From: Streptomyces sp. NBC_01304
GTDB taxonomy: Bacteria; Actinomycetota; Actinomycetes; Streptomycetales; Streptomycetaceae
DNA length: 64,000 nt
Assembly (NCBI RefSeq): GCF_035975855.1
Contig: NZ_CP109055.1
Coordinates: 1,240,001 to 1,304,000, forward strand
Reading direction: 5' to 3'
Of this stretch, positions 8,468-17,493 are shown one piece after another. The notes under the pieces are model-generated. The model was not told the origin of the DNA and searched no databases. It saw only the letters and a program-made list of their open reading frames with translations. Position numbers and translations under genes: made by a program. How positions within the stretch are numbered: the stretch's first letter is position 1; each line of letters opens with the position of its first letter.

Positions 8468-10255
8468 ATGCCCGAAAGCACCGGAGCCGCAGACCCCGTC
8501 AGACCCAGGTCCGCCCGCCTCCGCCCCACCCGTCGTCAGGTCATCGGCGCGACCGGCGCCTCGCTGGCCGTCGCCGGACTTCCCTCGGTCGCGGCCGGGG
8601 CCGCGTTGCCTGTCCTCGGGGAGTACGACGTCGTGGTCGTGGGCGCCGGGGCGGCCGGGATGACCGCCGCGCTCACCGCGGCGAAGCGCGGCCTGAGCTG
8701 CGTGATCGTGGAGAAGGCGGCGACGTACGGCGGTTCGGCGGCCCGGTCGGGCGCGGGCATCTGGATCCCCAACAACCAGGTGATCCTGGGCGCCGGAGTG
8801 CCGGACACCCCGCAGAAGGCCGCGACCTATCTCGCGGCGGTCGTGGGCGACGAGGTACCGGCGGACCGGCAGCGGGCGTTCCTCGAACACGGGCCCGGCA
8901 TGCTCTCCTTCGTCATGGCGAACAGCCCGCTGCGCTTCCGCTGGATGGACGGGTACAGCGACTACTACCCGGAGCTGCCCGGCGGGCTCCCGATGGGCCG
9001 GTCCATCGAGCCGGACCAGCTCGACGGGAACATCCTCGGCGCCGAGCTCGCCCGCCTCAACCCGGCCTATATGACGGTCCCTTCGGGCATGGTCGTGTTC
9101 AGCGCGGACTACAAGTGGCTCACCCTGTCGGCAGTCAGCGCGAAGGGCCTCGCCGTCGCCACCGAGTGTCTGGCGCGCGGCACCAAGGCCGCGCTGCACG
9201 GCGAGAAGCCGCTGACCATGGGCCAGGCCCTGGCCGGCGGGCTGCGCGCGGGGCTGCTTGCGGCCGGCGTCCCCCTCTGGCTGAACACCCCGCTCACCGA
9301 CCTCCACTTCGAGAACGGCGCCGCGCGCGGGGTTGTCGTCACCCAGGGCGGTGCGCCCGCCCTGGTCAAGGCGCGCCGTGGGGTCGTCGTCGGCTCGGGC
9401 GGCTTCGAGCACAACGCGGCCATGCGCGCCCAGTACCAGCGCCAGCCGATCGGCACGGACTGGACCGTGGGCGCCAAGGAGAACACCGGTGACGGCATCC
9501 GCGCGGGCGCGCGGGCCGGAGCCGCACTCGGGCTGATGGACGACGCGTGGTGGGGTCCGGCGATCCCGCTGCCGGGCGAGCCGTACTTCTGCCTGGCCGA
9601 ACGCACGTTGCCCGGCGGCCTGTTGATCAATCAGGCGGGCGCCCGCTTCGTCAACGAGGCGGCTCCGTACAGCGATGTCGTCCACGTCATGTACGACAAG
9701 AACCCCACGGCGCCCGACATCCCGGCGTGGCTGATCGTCGACCAGAACTACCGCAACCGCTATCTGTTCAAGGACATCTCTCCGACGTTCGTCTTCCCCG
9801 ACTCCTGGTACGACTCGGGCGCCGCTCACAAGGCCTGGACCCTCGATCAGCTGGCCACCCGGATCGGCGTCCCGTCGGCCGCCCTCAAAGCCACCGTCAA
9901 CCGCTTCAACTCCCTTGCCAGGAACGGCAAGGACACCGACTTCCGGCGCGGCGACAGCGCGTACGACCACTACTACACCGACCCCGCCATCACCCCCAAC
10001 TCCTGTCTGGCCCCGCTGTGGCTTGCCCCGTTCTACGCCCTGAAGATCGTCCCCGGGGACCTCGGCACGAAGGGCGGGATGCTGACCGACGCCCGGGCGC
10101 GCGTGCTGCGCCCGGACGGCTCGGTCATCTCCGGCCTGTACGCCGCCGGGAACGCCAGCGCCGCGGTGATGGGCCACAGTTACGCGGGCGCCGGCTCCAC
10201 CATCGGCCCGGCCATGACCTTCGGACACATCGCGGCGAACGACCTGGCGGGGTGA
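8468..10255 (+). CDS. FAD-dependent 3-ketosteroid-delta1-dehydrogenase-like flavoprotein with Tat-type leader
   Basis: 595 residues of the fumarate-reductase/KstD flavoprotein superfamily. The Rossmann motif VVVVGAGAAGMTAA begins near residue 55, a second FAD motif is VVGSGGFEHNAAMRAQY, and the C-terminal FAD/substrate signature is YAAGNASAAVMGHSYAGAG, typical of KstD enzymes that insert the C1-C2 double bond into 3-ketosteroids. The N-terminus is unusual: a twin Arg (PTRRQVIGATG, residues 20-30) and hydrophobic run resemble a Tat signal, whereas classical KstD is cytoplasmic. AGGAG lies 8 nt before the ATG. No other steroid genes are nearby, so the substrate is uncertain. Confidence 0.8.
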   Translation: MPESTGAADPVRPRSARLRPTRRQVIGATGASLAVAGLPSVAAGAALPVLGEYDVVVVGAGAAGMTAALTAAKRGLSCVIVEKAATYGGSAARSGAGIWIPNNQVILGAGVPDTPQKAATYLAAVVGDEVPADRQRAFLEHGPGMLSFVMANSPLRFRWMDGYSDYYPELPGGLPMGRSIEPDQLDGNILGAELARLNPAYMTVPSGMVVFSADYKWLTLSAVSAKGLAVATECLARGTKAALHGEKPLTMGQALAGGLRAGLLAAGVPLWLNTPLTDLHFENGAARGVVVTQGGAPALVKARRGVVVGSGGFEHNAAMRAQYQRQPIGTDWTVGAKENTGDGIRAGARAGAALGLMDDAWWGPAIPLPGEPYFCLAERTLPGGLLINQAGARFVNEAAPYSDVVHVMYDKNPTAPDIPAWLIVDQNYRNRYLFKDISPTFVFPDSWYDSGAAHKAWTLDQLATRIGVPSAALKATVNRFNSLARNGKDTDFRRGDSAYDHYYTDPAITPNSCLAPLWLAPFYALKIVPGDLGTKGGMLTDARARVLRPDGSVISGLYAAGNASAAVMGHSYAGAGSTIGPAMTFGHIAANDLAG

Positions 10256-10288
10256 TGCCCGGCACGGCCGACCAGAGGGGGGACACCC

Positions 10289-11242
10289 CTAGGACGAGGT
10301 GATCGCGTCGAGCTGTCCCCGCAGATACGTGTGGGAGTCGAGGCCGCGCACCGAGGTGCCCGGATCGCACTCGTAGAAGTAGACGAGGGACATCAGCTCC
10401 TCGGCCGGCGCGTCGGACGGCGGCGGCAGCACGCGGTGGCGGCCCGAGCTCCACCGTTCGCCGCTCCAACGCGCCATCAGATCACCGATGTTCACGGTGA
10501 AGGCGTCCGGGTCGAACGGTGCGTCCTCCCAGCCCCCGTCGTCGGTGAAGACCTGCAGCCCGCCCTTGCCGCGCTGCCGGTCGAGGACCGTGACGGTCCC
10601 GAAGTCGGTGTGCGGGCCGATCCGGAACTGTCCGGCGAGCGGCGGGCCGACCCGCTCCGTGCCCGGATACCAGTTGATGTTGAACCCCCACGTGGGGTGC
10701 CCGGTGTGCCGGGTGAAGAAGTCCTCGTCCTCACCGAGGGCGACGCCGAGGAGTTCCAGGAGCCGGTCGGAGAGGCTGCGCATCTGCGTCAGATACGTCT
10801 CCACCAGATCCTTGAGTTCCGGCGCCTCCCCCGGCCAGGCGTTGGGCAGGAACCACTCGGCGTCCACGGCAGGATTCCCGGTCGGCTCGTCGGCGGCGAA
10901 GGACAGGGATTCCTTCAGGTCCGGCGGGGTCTCGGTGCCCTCCGCATAGCCGTTGGCCTCGGCGCCCGGGCCCAGCCAGCCACGGCCGCCGACCTTGACC
11001 GCGTACGCGTCCTTGGCCGGGGCCGGGAGGTGGAAGAAGCCGCGGGCCACGTCCCGGATGCGGGCCCGCAGCTCCGGGTCGACGCCGTGGCCGCGCACCA
11101 GCAGGAATCCGGCGCTCCGCAGGGCTCGGTCGACGGTCTGGGCGATGGCCGCGCGAGCGGCGCGGTCGCCGGAGAGCCATGCGCTCAGGTCGATGGTGGG
11201 GATGCGCGATTCGGCGCCGGGGGCGGGGGGCTGTGTGGTCAC
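10289..11242 (-). CDS. 2-oxoglutarate/Fe(II) oxygenase, isopenicillin N synthase family
   Basis: 317 residues, cytoplasmic. The N-terminal DIOX_N part (IPTIDLSAWL ... LLVRGHGV) is followed by the jelly-roll core with iron ligands in GPHTDFGTVTVL (His211, Asp213) and SSGRHRV (His269). The Arg of the RxS motif that binds 2-oxoglutarate is not evident: the region reads EELMSLVYFY. GTG start with a GGAAAG box. It converges with the flavoprotein gene, 33 bp apart. Substrate unknown. Confidence 0.88.
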   Translation of the reverse strand: MTTQPPAPGAESRIPTIDLSAWLSGDRAARAAIAQTVDRALRSAGFLLVRGHGVDPELRARIRDVARGFFHLPAPAKDAYAVKVGGRGWLGPGAEANGYAEGTETPPDLKESLSFAADEPTGNPAVDAEWFLPNAWPGEAPELKDLVETYLTQMRSLSDRLLELLGVALGEDEDFFTRHTGHPTWGFNINWYPGTERVGPPLAGQFRIGPHTDFGTVTVLDRQRGKGGLQVFTDDGGWEDAPFDPDAFTVNIGDLMARWSGERWSSGRHRVLPPPSDAPAEELMSLVYFYECDPGTSVRGLDSHTYLRGQLDAITSS

Positions 11243-11311
11243 CTTTCCAACCTATCCACGGCTCACCGTGGGTAGTCCGGTCCTGTCCGTGCCCCGCCGC
11301 GGGTCCGCCGG

Positions 11312-11878
11312 TCAGCGGACGGTCGCGCCCAGGTAGTCGAGGGCGGCGAGGGCGAATCCGGGTGCCGTGTCCGGGCACTGCCAGCGGGCCAGGAGCTCCG
11401 GCCCGGAGAGCTTCGCGGGTTCGGCTTCCTCGTCGTCGAGTTCGTCCAGGTATCCCTCGGGGAGCAGGTCTTCCGGAAGCAGGTCGTCGAGGGCCGCCTC
11501 CAGCGGGGCGGCCAGCACGTCGAGGGTGGCGGGAAGGTGCTCGAGGAGCTCGTCCACGTCGGCCTCGTACGGATGCCAGTCGTGCGCGCAGGCCCGGCCG
11601 TCCTCGCCGCCGCGCGCGACTGCGCTCAGCGCGTCGACTACCTCGTCCTCGACTCCCGCACCCGGCTCGCCGAACGCCACATAGGGGGTGAGCATCAGCG
11701 CGCCCAGCGTCCAGAACAGCAGCGGCTCCCCTGCGGGCCGCGCCGCCACCGCCGCGAGCCGGCGGACGCAGTCGCGCACCGTCTCGTCCTTGTCTCCGGC
11801 GTGGTAGCCGTGGCGGAGTTCGTCCCAATCGCCGAACAGCGGGCGCCAGTTGTCGGGCACGGGGATGGCTGTCGGCAT
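11312..11878 (-). CDS. Hypothetical acidic cytoplasmic protein
   Basis: 188 residues with no domain I recognise. It is rich in Asp/Glu (an acidic stretch LDELDDEEAEPAK near residue 150), mostly helical, with no signal or membrane segment. The ATG has GAAGGGA upstream. It lies between the oxygenase and the TenA-like gene on the same strand; intergenic gaps of about 70 bp make a loose operon possible. Codon bias is typical, so the gene is probably real. Confidence 0.65.
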   Translation of the reverse strand: MPTAIPVPDNWRPLFGDWDELRHGYHAGDKDETVRDCVRRLAAVAARPAGEPLLFWTLGALMLTPYVAFGEPGAGVEDEVVDALSAVARGGEDGRACAHDWHPYEADVDELLEHLPATLDVLAAPLEAALDDLLPEDLLPEGYLDELDDEEAEPAKLSGPELLARWQCPDTAPGFALAALDYLGATVR

Positions 11879-11944
11879 GGCTACGGGGTCCCTTCCCGGG
11901 GTGCGGTGTCCGAGGCCATTCGATCACGAGGGCCAGAGGAGTCC

Positions 11945-12667
11945 TCAGGCGAGTTCGGCGAGGGTGTCCCAGAACAGCGCCTCGTAGCCCTGCAGCAGTC
12001 GCCCCTGGCGCAGCGCGGCGGCCTCGTCGAGATGGCCGCCGTCCAGGGCCTCCTGGACGGCGGCCGCGCCCTGCTCGTCGAGGTCGGGGGCCGGCTGGGC
12101 GAAGAAGTCGAAGAAGGCGCAGGCCTCGTCGGCGAAGCCGTAGTGCGTACGCAGCCCCGTCGCGATCGCCGCACAAGAGCCGCCCCATGCGGCGAAGTTG
12201 GCGGTCAGGGCGAGCACTGCGCCGGCCGGTTCGCTGTTCAGGGCGAGCCAGGCGACGTACGAGGGGTAGGCCTGGCAGCCGGGCCGCGGCTCGTAGGTCG
12301 CGCGGGCGGTGTCGTCGAGACCGCAGCCGGCGGCCAGGGCGTCCAGATGGCGTGCGGCGATCGTCTCGCCCTCCGCGAGGGCGGCGAAGAAGGCAGCGGC
12401 CGCGGTGCGGTCCTGGGCGAGGGAGCGTTGCGCGAGGTGGGCGAAGGCGCGTTGGTCGGCGGCGATGATGTGCCGCTGCTCCAGCGCGAGGGCACAGAGT
12501 GCGGCGCGGTTCGCCGTGCCTGCGGAGAGCTGTGGCACGAGCCGGTTCTCCGTGGCGGACGGGGCGAGTTCGGTGCGGATCGCGTCGAGCACTTCCTGCG
12601 CCGTACGTGTCGAACCTGCCGTAGGTGCCGTACCTGTCGTAGGTGTGGTGCGTGTCGTGCGTGCCAT
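11945..12667 (-). CDS. TenA/thiaminase-II-like helical protein
   Basis: 240 residues. After a low-complexity Thr/Arg-rich N-terminus (ARTTRTTPTTGTAPTAGSTR) comes an all-helical haem-oxygenase-like fold with the TenA signature region CQAYPSYVAWLAL ... LTANFAAWGGSCAAIA and a C-terminal FFDFFAQPAP. TenA proteins salvage thiamine pyrimidines, but many actinomycete relatives lack this activity and are labelled regulators. A start at MARTTRTT fits the GAAGGGG box; the frame runs 70 codons further upstream without support. No thiamine genes are near, so function is open. Confidence 0.72.
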   Translation of the reverse strand: MARTTRTTPTTGTAPTAGSTRTAQEVLDAIRTELAPSATENRLVPQLSAGTANRAALCALALEQRHIIAADQRAFAHLAQRSLAQDRTAAAAFFAALAEGETIAARHLDALAAGCGLDDTARATYEPRPGCQAYPSYVAWLALNSEPAGAVLALTANFAAWGGSCAAIATGLRTHYGFADEACAFFDFFAQPAPDLDEQGAAAVQEALDGGHLDEAAALRQGRLLQGYEALFWDTLAELA

Positions 12668-13020
12668 CGCGGCGGCCCCTTCAACGTCGTGCCCCAGTAG
12701 GGGCGGCCCCCCGCCGGAGCCAGGTTCCCATGCGGCGTCGGCACGGATCTGCCGCGGCGCCCGGGCGGCGTTTTCCGGCTTCGGCGATTCGGCCACGGTG
12801 CGGACCGCGCGCCGGGCGTCCTGCCTGCACCGCTCGCCCCACACGCGGCGCATGAGGTGGGGCCGGGCCGCCCGCACGTCCGGGAGTCAGCGGACGCGGG
12901 GAGGCCACGGCCCCGCGATGGCGGTCCGGGTGACCGGCGCCATCTCTTCGCTGCCCTCCCCCACGAAGGGCCGGCGAATCGGAGGGCGCGCCGGAGGCTG
13001 CGCCCAGGTCGAGGTCGGCG
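12668..13020. other. Gene-free stretch upstream of the TenA-like gene
   Basis: About 350 bp between two minus-strand genes. Frames here have no ribosome site and overlap the real genes. It must hold the TenA-like promoter, but I cannot point to convincing -35/-10 boxes or a terminator. Confidence 0.4.
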
Positions 13021-13461
13021 TCAGAAGCTGAGCGCCGCGCTGTCGGTCAGGGCGGCCCGCATCTCGCAGGGGTTGGCGAAGGTGGTGGTCCAGGCGACGC
13101 GTCTGCCCTGCCACACGCCGTCGGCGGTGAGGTGGACCGGGTTCCACTCCTTGGTGCACAGGGCGTGCGGCGCGGGCGCGGCCAGGTCGTCGAACTGCCC
13201 TTCCGCCAGCGTGAGTTCGGCGCAGGCCGCCTCCGCCGCGGGGTGGGTGCCGCCCGCGCGGGGCGCACAGGTCAACGTGACGGCGCGCTCGACGGTGGCC
13301 GTGGCGGGGTCGTCGCCCTGGCCGACGGCGAGGACCAGGTCGGACGGGGCGTAGAGCCCGGTGGGCCGGGGCGTCTGGGCCTGGGCGGTGGCGGTGCTCG
13401 CGGCCAGCAGGCAGCCGGCCACGGTGGCGGCGGTGCCGATGGTCTTCACTATGCGGCGCAT
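13021..13461 (-). CDS. Subtilisin-inhibitor-like secreted protease inhibitor (SSI family), Lys P1
   Basis: 146 residues. A signal peptide (MRRIVKTIGTAATVAGCLLA, cleaved near AQAQ) precedes the compact SSI domain with its four cysteines (65, 80, 102, 132), expected to form two disulfides. The reactive loop reads CTKEWNPVHLT where classical SSI has CPMVYDPV, placing Lys104 at P1 and Glu105 at P1'. By family knowledge, a basic P1 gives trypsin-type specificity. SSI proteins also serve as transglutaminase substrates and regulators of developmental proteases. Start supported by GAAGGAGAGG. Confidence 0.92.
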   Translation of the reverse strand: MRRIVKTIGTAATVAGCLLAASTATAQAQTPRPTGLYAPSDLVLAVGQGDDPATATVERAVTLTCAPRAGGTHPAAEAACAELTLAEGQFDDLAAPAPHALCTKEWNPVHLTADGVWQGRRVAWTTTFANPCEMRAALTDSAALSF

Positions 13462-13845
13462 GGTGTTGCCTCTCCTTCGATGCGGGTGCTCATCCGTGCC
13501 TGCCGGGCGCGTACGGCGGCGCTTGTGGCGCCTGCCGGGCGCGCTCGGCGGTCGTTGCGGACTGGAGTCTTGCCCCTGCGGAGAGTGAGTGCCAATCGAT
13601 GGTCGATTACCGGACGCGACTGTCCGATGCTCGGACCCGGAGCGGGCGATCACCCCGCCCGGCCAGCGGCTGCGCACCCGAGTCTTGACGTCCAACATAT
13701 GGACGATGTGCGGTAGTTCAAGCGAACACCACTGCCTGACCTGCGATTACTCAGATCGACTTTCCGCTTGCGACGGCCCGCATCGACCGGAAAGCGTCGC
13801 TGGTCCACTGGCCACTCGCCACCCGCCACTCGTCCGCCCGTCCGT
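13462..13845. other. Gene-free stretch between the SSI gene and the NACHT gene
   Basis: About 380 bp. It contains a short perfect inverted repeat at 13622-13636 (GTCCGA, TGC, TCGGAC) and low-complexity CCACTCGCCACC runs near the NACHT stop. It should hold the SSI promoter, which I cannot place with confidence. Confidence 0.4.
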
Positions 13846-16566
13846 TCAGACGGCGCCCAGGCGTTCGTGCACGATGTCCACCGACTGCGGCAGCCGGGCG
13901 GCACCGGAGAGCGCGACACCCTCCGGCACACGGATGGTGCGCAGGGAAGGCGGCAGCTGGATCGTGCTGAGGTCGATGTGTGCGTGGAGCGTCTCGATGG
14001 TGAGCTCCTGCAGGCGGGGGAACATGCTCAGCCAGCCCCAGGTGCGGCCCATGTCGGCCTCGACCCACAGGTGCGTGAGGGGCTCTCTGCGGCAGGCGTT
14101 GACGAAGTCCGCAACGGTGAATTCGCCGGAGACCTTGATCCGCGAGCGCCCGCCGAAGTCCCGCAGCGTCTCCAGCTCGCGCAGCTTCGACACGGTGAAG
14201 TAGAGGTCGTCCTCCACCAAGTGCGCGATCACTTCCTCGCCGTACAGGCCGGTGTCGTATCTGCTCCATGCCTGGGCGAGTTCCGTGCGCACGCGCAGGT
14301 CCGGGTGGTCGCGATACTGGACCAACACGTCGATCGAGGCGTCGGTCCCGATCCGGGTGGCCGAAAGCACCGTGAAATAGGCTTCGTCGGCCACGGCCTG
14401 ATAGGCATCCAGCATGGCTTGCTTCCTGGCACGCTCCGCAGGAGGGTCGACGCTCTCCGGTCGGCTCGGGTGGGGCGGCAGCACGCGGGGCCCGGGCAGC
14501 AGGTCGAGGACGACCGCCCCCACCGAGACCAGCGCACGGGCCTGGTCCGCCGAACGCGGCGGGATCAGCGCGGCGGCCCTGTCCTGCACTTCGGCCCGCA
14601 CCGAGGGGTTCAATTCGGTTGCGTGCTCCAGGCAGGCGGCGGCGAGGAGATGGAGCCGGTTCAGTCCCTGCGGCGAGGTGTCCTTGCGGCTGACGAGGCC
14701 GGTGAGCAGGCGGGTCCGTTCGGTGGGCCGCGCGTGTGCGACGGCCATTCTGATGACGTCCTCCCACTGGTCCAGATGGGCATTGGCGATGAGGAAGTCG
14801 AAATCGAGGTCCTCGACCGCCGCTTTGGCCCCCAGGTAGTCCTGGAAGGTGCGGTGAATGAAGTCCATGGATTCCGGACTCGGCTCCCGGAGCAGACCGC
14901 TGCGGACGAGCAGATGCTGGTACACCTCCTGAGGCGTGCCCTGCTCGAAGACCCTGGGCATCGACGGCAGGACGCGTCGCAGGAGTTCCACGGCATCGGT
15001 GCGGTTCATCTCGGAACGGCCGTTGCGGATCATCCAATAGGCCAGCTTCTGGATCAGCTGGATGTGCTCGGCCTCGCTGATCTGGATCGGCCCGGACTTG
15101 TCCACGCCCCGCTCGCGGTCGCGCCGGAAGAGCAGCATGGACAGCGCCGCGTCGTAGATCTCCTTGCGGCCCTCCGGAAGATAGCCACGACGGTCCTGGT
15201 GCAGTGCGCAGATCAGGCCGCACATCAACGGGTTGGTGGCGAGTTTGCTCAGGTCCTGCTTGGCCCGGACGGTCCGCAGGAGCTCCGTGGCGTACTGGTC
15301 GCTCAGGCCGGCCGCCCGGTGCCAACGCTTGATGAACTCGGCGATGTTGTCCTGCTGCATGGGCGCGAGGTCCAGCTCGGCGAAGTCGTCCTCCGTCAAC
15401 CAGCGTTCGCGTACGGCCGACGGCCTGGAGGTGACGAGCCACCGATTGCCCGGGTAGGCGCTGAGGAGTTCCTGGAGCCACCGGCGGGCATCGTTGCGGT
15501 CACCGGCCGGAACCTCGTCGATGCCGTCGATCAGGACCAGCCCACGGCCCGCCTGCAGCACTCTGTCGATCCAGCCGGGAGGCTGCATACCGGCGATGGG
15601 GCAGTCCACCGCGGACAGAAACCCGTCCGGGGCGGGGAGCGCGGCGCCACTGCGGGTGAGCGTGCGCAACGGCAGCACGAAGGGCACAAGTCCGTAGAGG
15701 TACAGCAGGTGTTCGTCGACGGACTTCTTCGCGGTGGAGACCGCCAGCCACTGCACGAGGGTGGTCTTGCCCGAGCCGGCAACACCCCTCAAGAGGACGC
15801 GATTGCGGCCGGCGAGCACGTGATCGGCCGAGACGAGCGTGGTCATCGCGTTCAGCGCGTCTCCGACCACGTCCAGGCTGAGGTAGGCCACATCGAGCCG
15901 CCAGTTCTCCGGCGCCCCCGACAGGTCGAGGCCGAAGATGCTCAGCTTGCCGTGCTTGTCCGCGATGTAGCGCGCATAGCGCTCTTCGAAGGGGCCGTCC
16001 GCCGGAGACGGTTCCCGGGCGACCAGGGAGTCGATCTTTCGCTTCAACTCCTCGATGTTGCGGCTCTGTTGGAGCAGGGTGCGCGGTACGAAGGTGGACC
16101 GCTGGGTGAAGAAGTGCAGGATGTGCAGGCATGCGGTGTCCACCACACGGGCGTGCAGCGCGATGGCGTCGCCGGACAGGCCGAGGGTGGCGGTTCTGTT
16201 CTGGGCCCGCAGGTGCTGCGAGAGCTCGAGATGGCCCAGGCGTACGGCTTGTACGTCTTCCATGTCGAGCGTCCCCAAGGAGCGCAGGGAATCCGCGACG
16301 GCATGGATGACGGCCTGCTTCTCGAACGACGGCAGCAGTTCCTCGAGCCCCGTCGAGTGGGCCGCACGCCTGACCAGCTCGTAGGCGATCTTCTGCAGGT
16401 CCTTGTCGTTGAGCGTCCGCTTCTCGCCCTGGAAGGACACGAGCCGGGAGACGCGGATCGGCTCGTCGACCAGGTCGGCTCCGGCGCCCTCGCACAGGAA
16501 CAGCTTTCTGACCAAGGGGGCCACGATGCTCGACGCCAGCCGAGCACCGATCACGGCGGGTTCCAT
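13846..16566 (-). CDS. NACHT-domain STAND NTPase, candidate antiphage protein
   Basis: 906 residues. Residues 1-240 are an all-helical N-terminal domain of the type found in bacterial NACHT proteins. The NACHT core has Walker A GVAGSGKTT (261-269), Walker B LVLIDGIDE (343-351), a sensor-like LVTSRPSAV (377-385) and a winged-helix-like NPLMCGLICALHQ (445-457). The C-terminal 400 residues are helical repeats ending in leucine-rich-repeat-like strands (LTHLWVEAD ... LQELTIET ... LPPSLRTIRVPEG). No nuclease or TIR effector is visible, so killing would have to come from the N-terminal helical domain. Relatives (bNACHT) protect against phage; here that is inference. GGAGAG lies just before the ATG. 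It stands alone, divergent from a membrane protein. Confidence 0.85.
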   Translation of the reverse strand: MEPAVIGARLASSIVAPLVRKLFLCEGAGADLVDEPIRVSRLVSFQGEKRTLNDKDLQKIAYELVRRAAHSTGLEELLPSFEKQAVIHAVADSLRSLGTLDMEDVQAVRLGHLELSQHLRAQNRTATLGLSGDAIALHARVVDTACLHILHFFTQRSTFVPRTLLQQSRNIEELKRKIDSLVAREPSPADGPFEERYARYIADKHGKLSIFGLDLSGAPENWRLDVAYLSLDVVGDALNAMTTLVSADHVLAGRNRVLLRGVAGSGKTTLVQWLAVSTAKKSVDEHLLYLYGLVPFVLPLRTLTRSGAALPAPDGFLSAVDCPIAGMQPPGWIDRVLQAGRGLVLIDGIDEVPAGDRNDARRWLQELLSAYPGNRWLVTSRPSAVRERWLTEDDFAELDLAPMQQDNIAEFIKRWHRAAGLSDQYATELLRTVRAKQDLSKLATNPLMCGLICALHQDRRGYLPEGRKEIYDAALSMLLFRRDRERGVDKSGPIQISEAEHIQLIQKLAYWMIRNGRSEMNRTDAVELLRRVLPSMPRVFEQGTPQEVYQHLLVRSGLLREPSPESMDFIHRTFQDYLGAKAAVEDLDFDFLIANAHLDQWEDVIRMAVAHARPTERTRLLTGLVSRKDTSPQGLNRLHLLAAACLEHATELNPSVRAEVQDRAAALIPPRSADQARALVSVGAVVLDLLPGPRVLPPHPSRPESVDPPAERARKQAMLDAYQAVADEAYFTVLSATRIGTDASIDVLVQYRDHPDLRVRTELAQAWSRYDTGLYGEEVIAHLVEDDLYFTVSKLRELETLRDFGGRSRIKVSGEFTVADFVNACRREPLTHLWVEADMGRTWGWLSMFPRLQELTIETLHAHIDLSTIQLPPSLRTIRVPEGVALSGAARLPQSVDIVHERLGAV

Positions 16567-16748
16567 CAGCTCTCCGAGGTGTGCGTACGGCGCGATTGAC
16601 CAGCCCTTCCGGCCAGGCTAGGGAGGAGCGCGTGAGGCGATGACCAATGTTCCGATTCCGCCACTTTGCCGGGGAGCCCGATGCGAACATGGTCGATTCC
16701 TCACGCTCGGCGCGCCCGACAGCGGTGCCGGCACAGGGAGGGAACGCG

Positions 16749-17441
16749 ATGAGCCAAGACGCCCTGGTGGGGCTGGGAGCCGCCCTGTGCGGTGGGGCGT
16801 TGGTCTCCCTGGTGACGTTTCTCGGGAACCGGGAGAAGCTCAGGGCCGAGACGGCCAAGCTGCGGGCCGAGGCGGACCGGGTGCGTGCGGAGACCGCGAC
16901 GTTGGCCGGGGGCAGCGTGAGCGGAGGCCAGCAGACGGAGATCGCCGGCTGGCGGCGGCGCGGCAGCAGGCCCGACGACTACCAGATGACGATCGACCGG
17001 ACCGTCGCACACAGCGGCAGCGGGAGCGCGTGCGTCGAGGCGCAGGTGGACGCGCGGGGATTCGGCACCTTGATGCAGAGCGTCAGCTCGGTGACGATGC
17101 GCGGTCGGCGCATCCGCATGTCGGCCTTCGTCAGGACCCAGGACGTCAGGTGGGCCGCGCTGTGGATGCGGGTGGACGGCACCGAGCACATCTCCTCCGC
17201 CTTCGACAACATGGCCGATCGCCCCATCACGGGCACGACCGACTGGCGCGAGTACAGCACCGTCCTCGACGTCGCCGCCGACAGCCTCGAAGTCGCGTTC
17301 GGCGTGATTCTGGCGGGGCGCGGGAAGGTCTGGGTGGACGGCTTCCGCTTCGAGACCGTGGGGAGCGAAGTGCCCACCACCGACACCCTCGGCGGGACAC
17401 TCCTGCTTCCCGAGCCATGGAATCTCGACTTCGAGGAATGA
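16749..17441 (+). CDS. Membrane-anchored coiled-coil protein with C-terminal jelly-roll domain
   Basis: 230 residues. An N-terminal hydrophobic helix (residues 5-25) is followed by a charged heptad coiled coil (REKLRAETAKLRAEADRVRA). A beta-sandwich of about 140 residues closes the protein (WRRRGSRPDDYQM ... SGSGSACVEAQ ... WVDGFRFETVG), resembling carbohydrate-binding jelly rolls that also occur fused to some regulators. I chose the ATG preceded by AGGGAGGG; the frame opens 34 codons earlier. No enzyme motif is seen. It starts 182 bp from the divergent NACHT gene, but a functional link is unproven. Confidence 0.7.
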   Translation: MSQDALVGLGAALCGGALVSLVTFLGNREKLRAETAKLRAEADRVRAETATLAGGSVSGGQQTEIAGWRRRGSRPDDYQMTIDRTVAHSGSGSACVEAQVDARGFGTLMQSVSSVTMRGRRIRMSAFVRTQDVRWAALWMRVDGTEHISSAFDNMADRPITGTTDWREYSTVLDVAADSLEVAFGVILAGRGKVWVDGFRFETVGSEVPTTDTLGGTLLLPEPWNLDFEE

Positions 17442-17493
17442 TTCGAGGAATGAGAGGAGCGGCGGTGTCAGTGCGGACCACTACTCTCGCCGC

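Noticed and set aside
13768..16599. 943-codon plus-strand frame across the NACHT gene
   Set aside because: Exact antisense of a well-supported NACHT gene; no recognisable motif.
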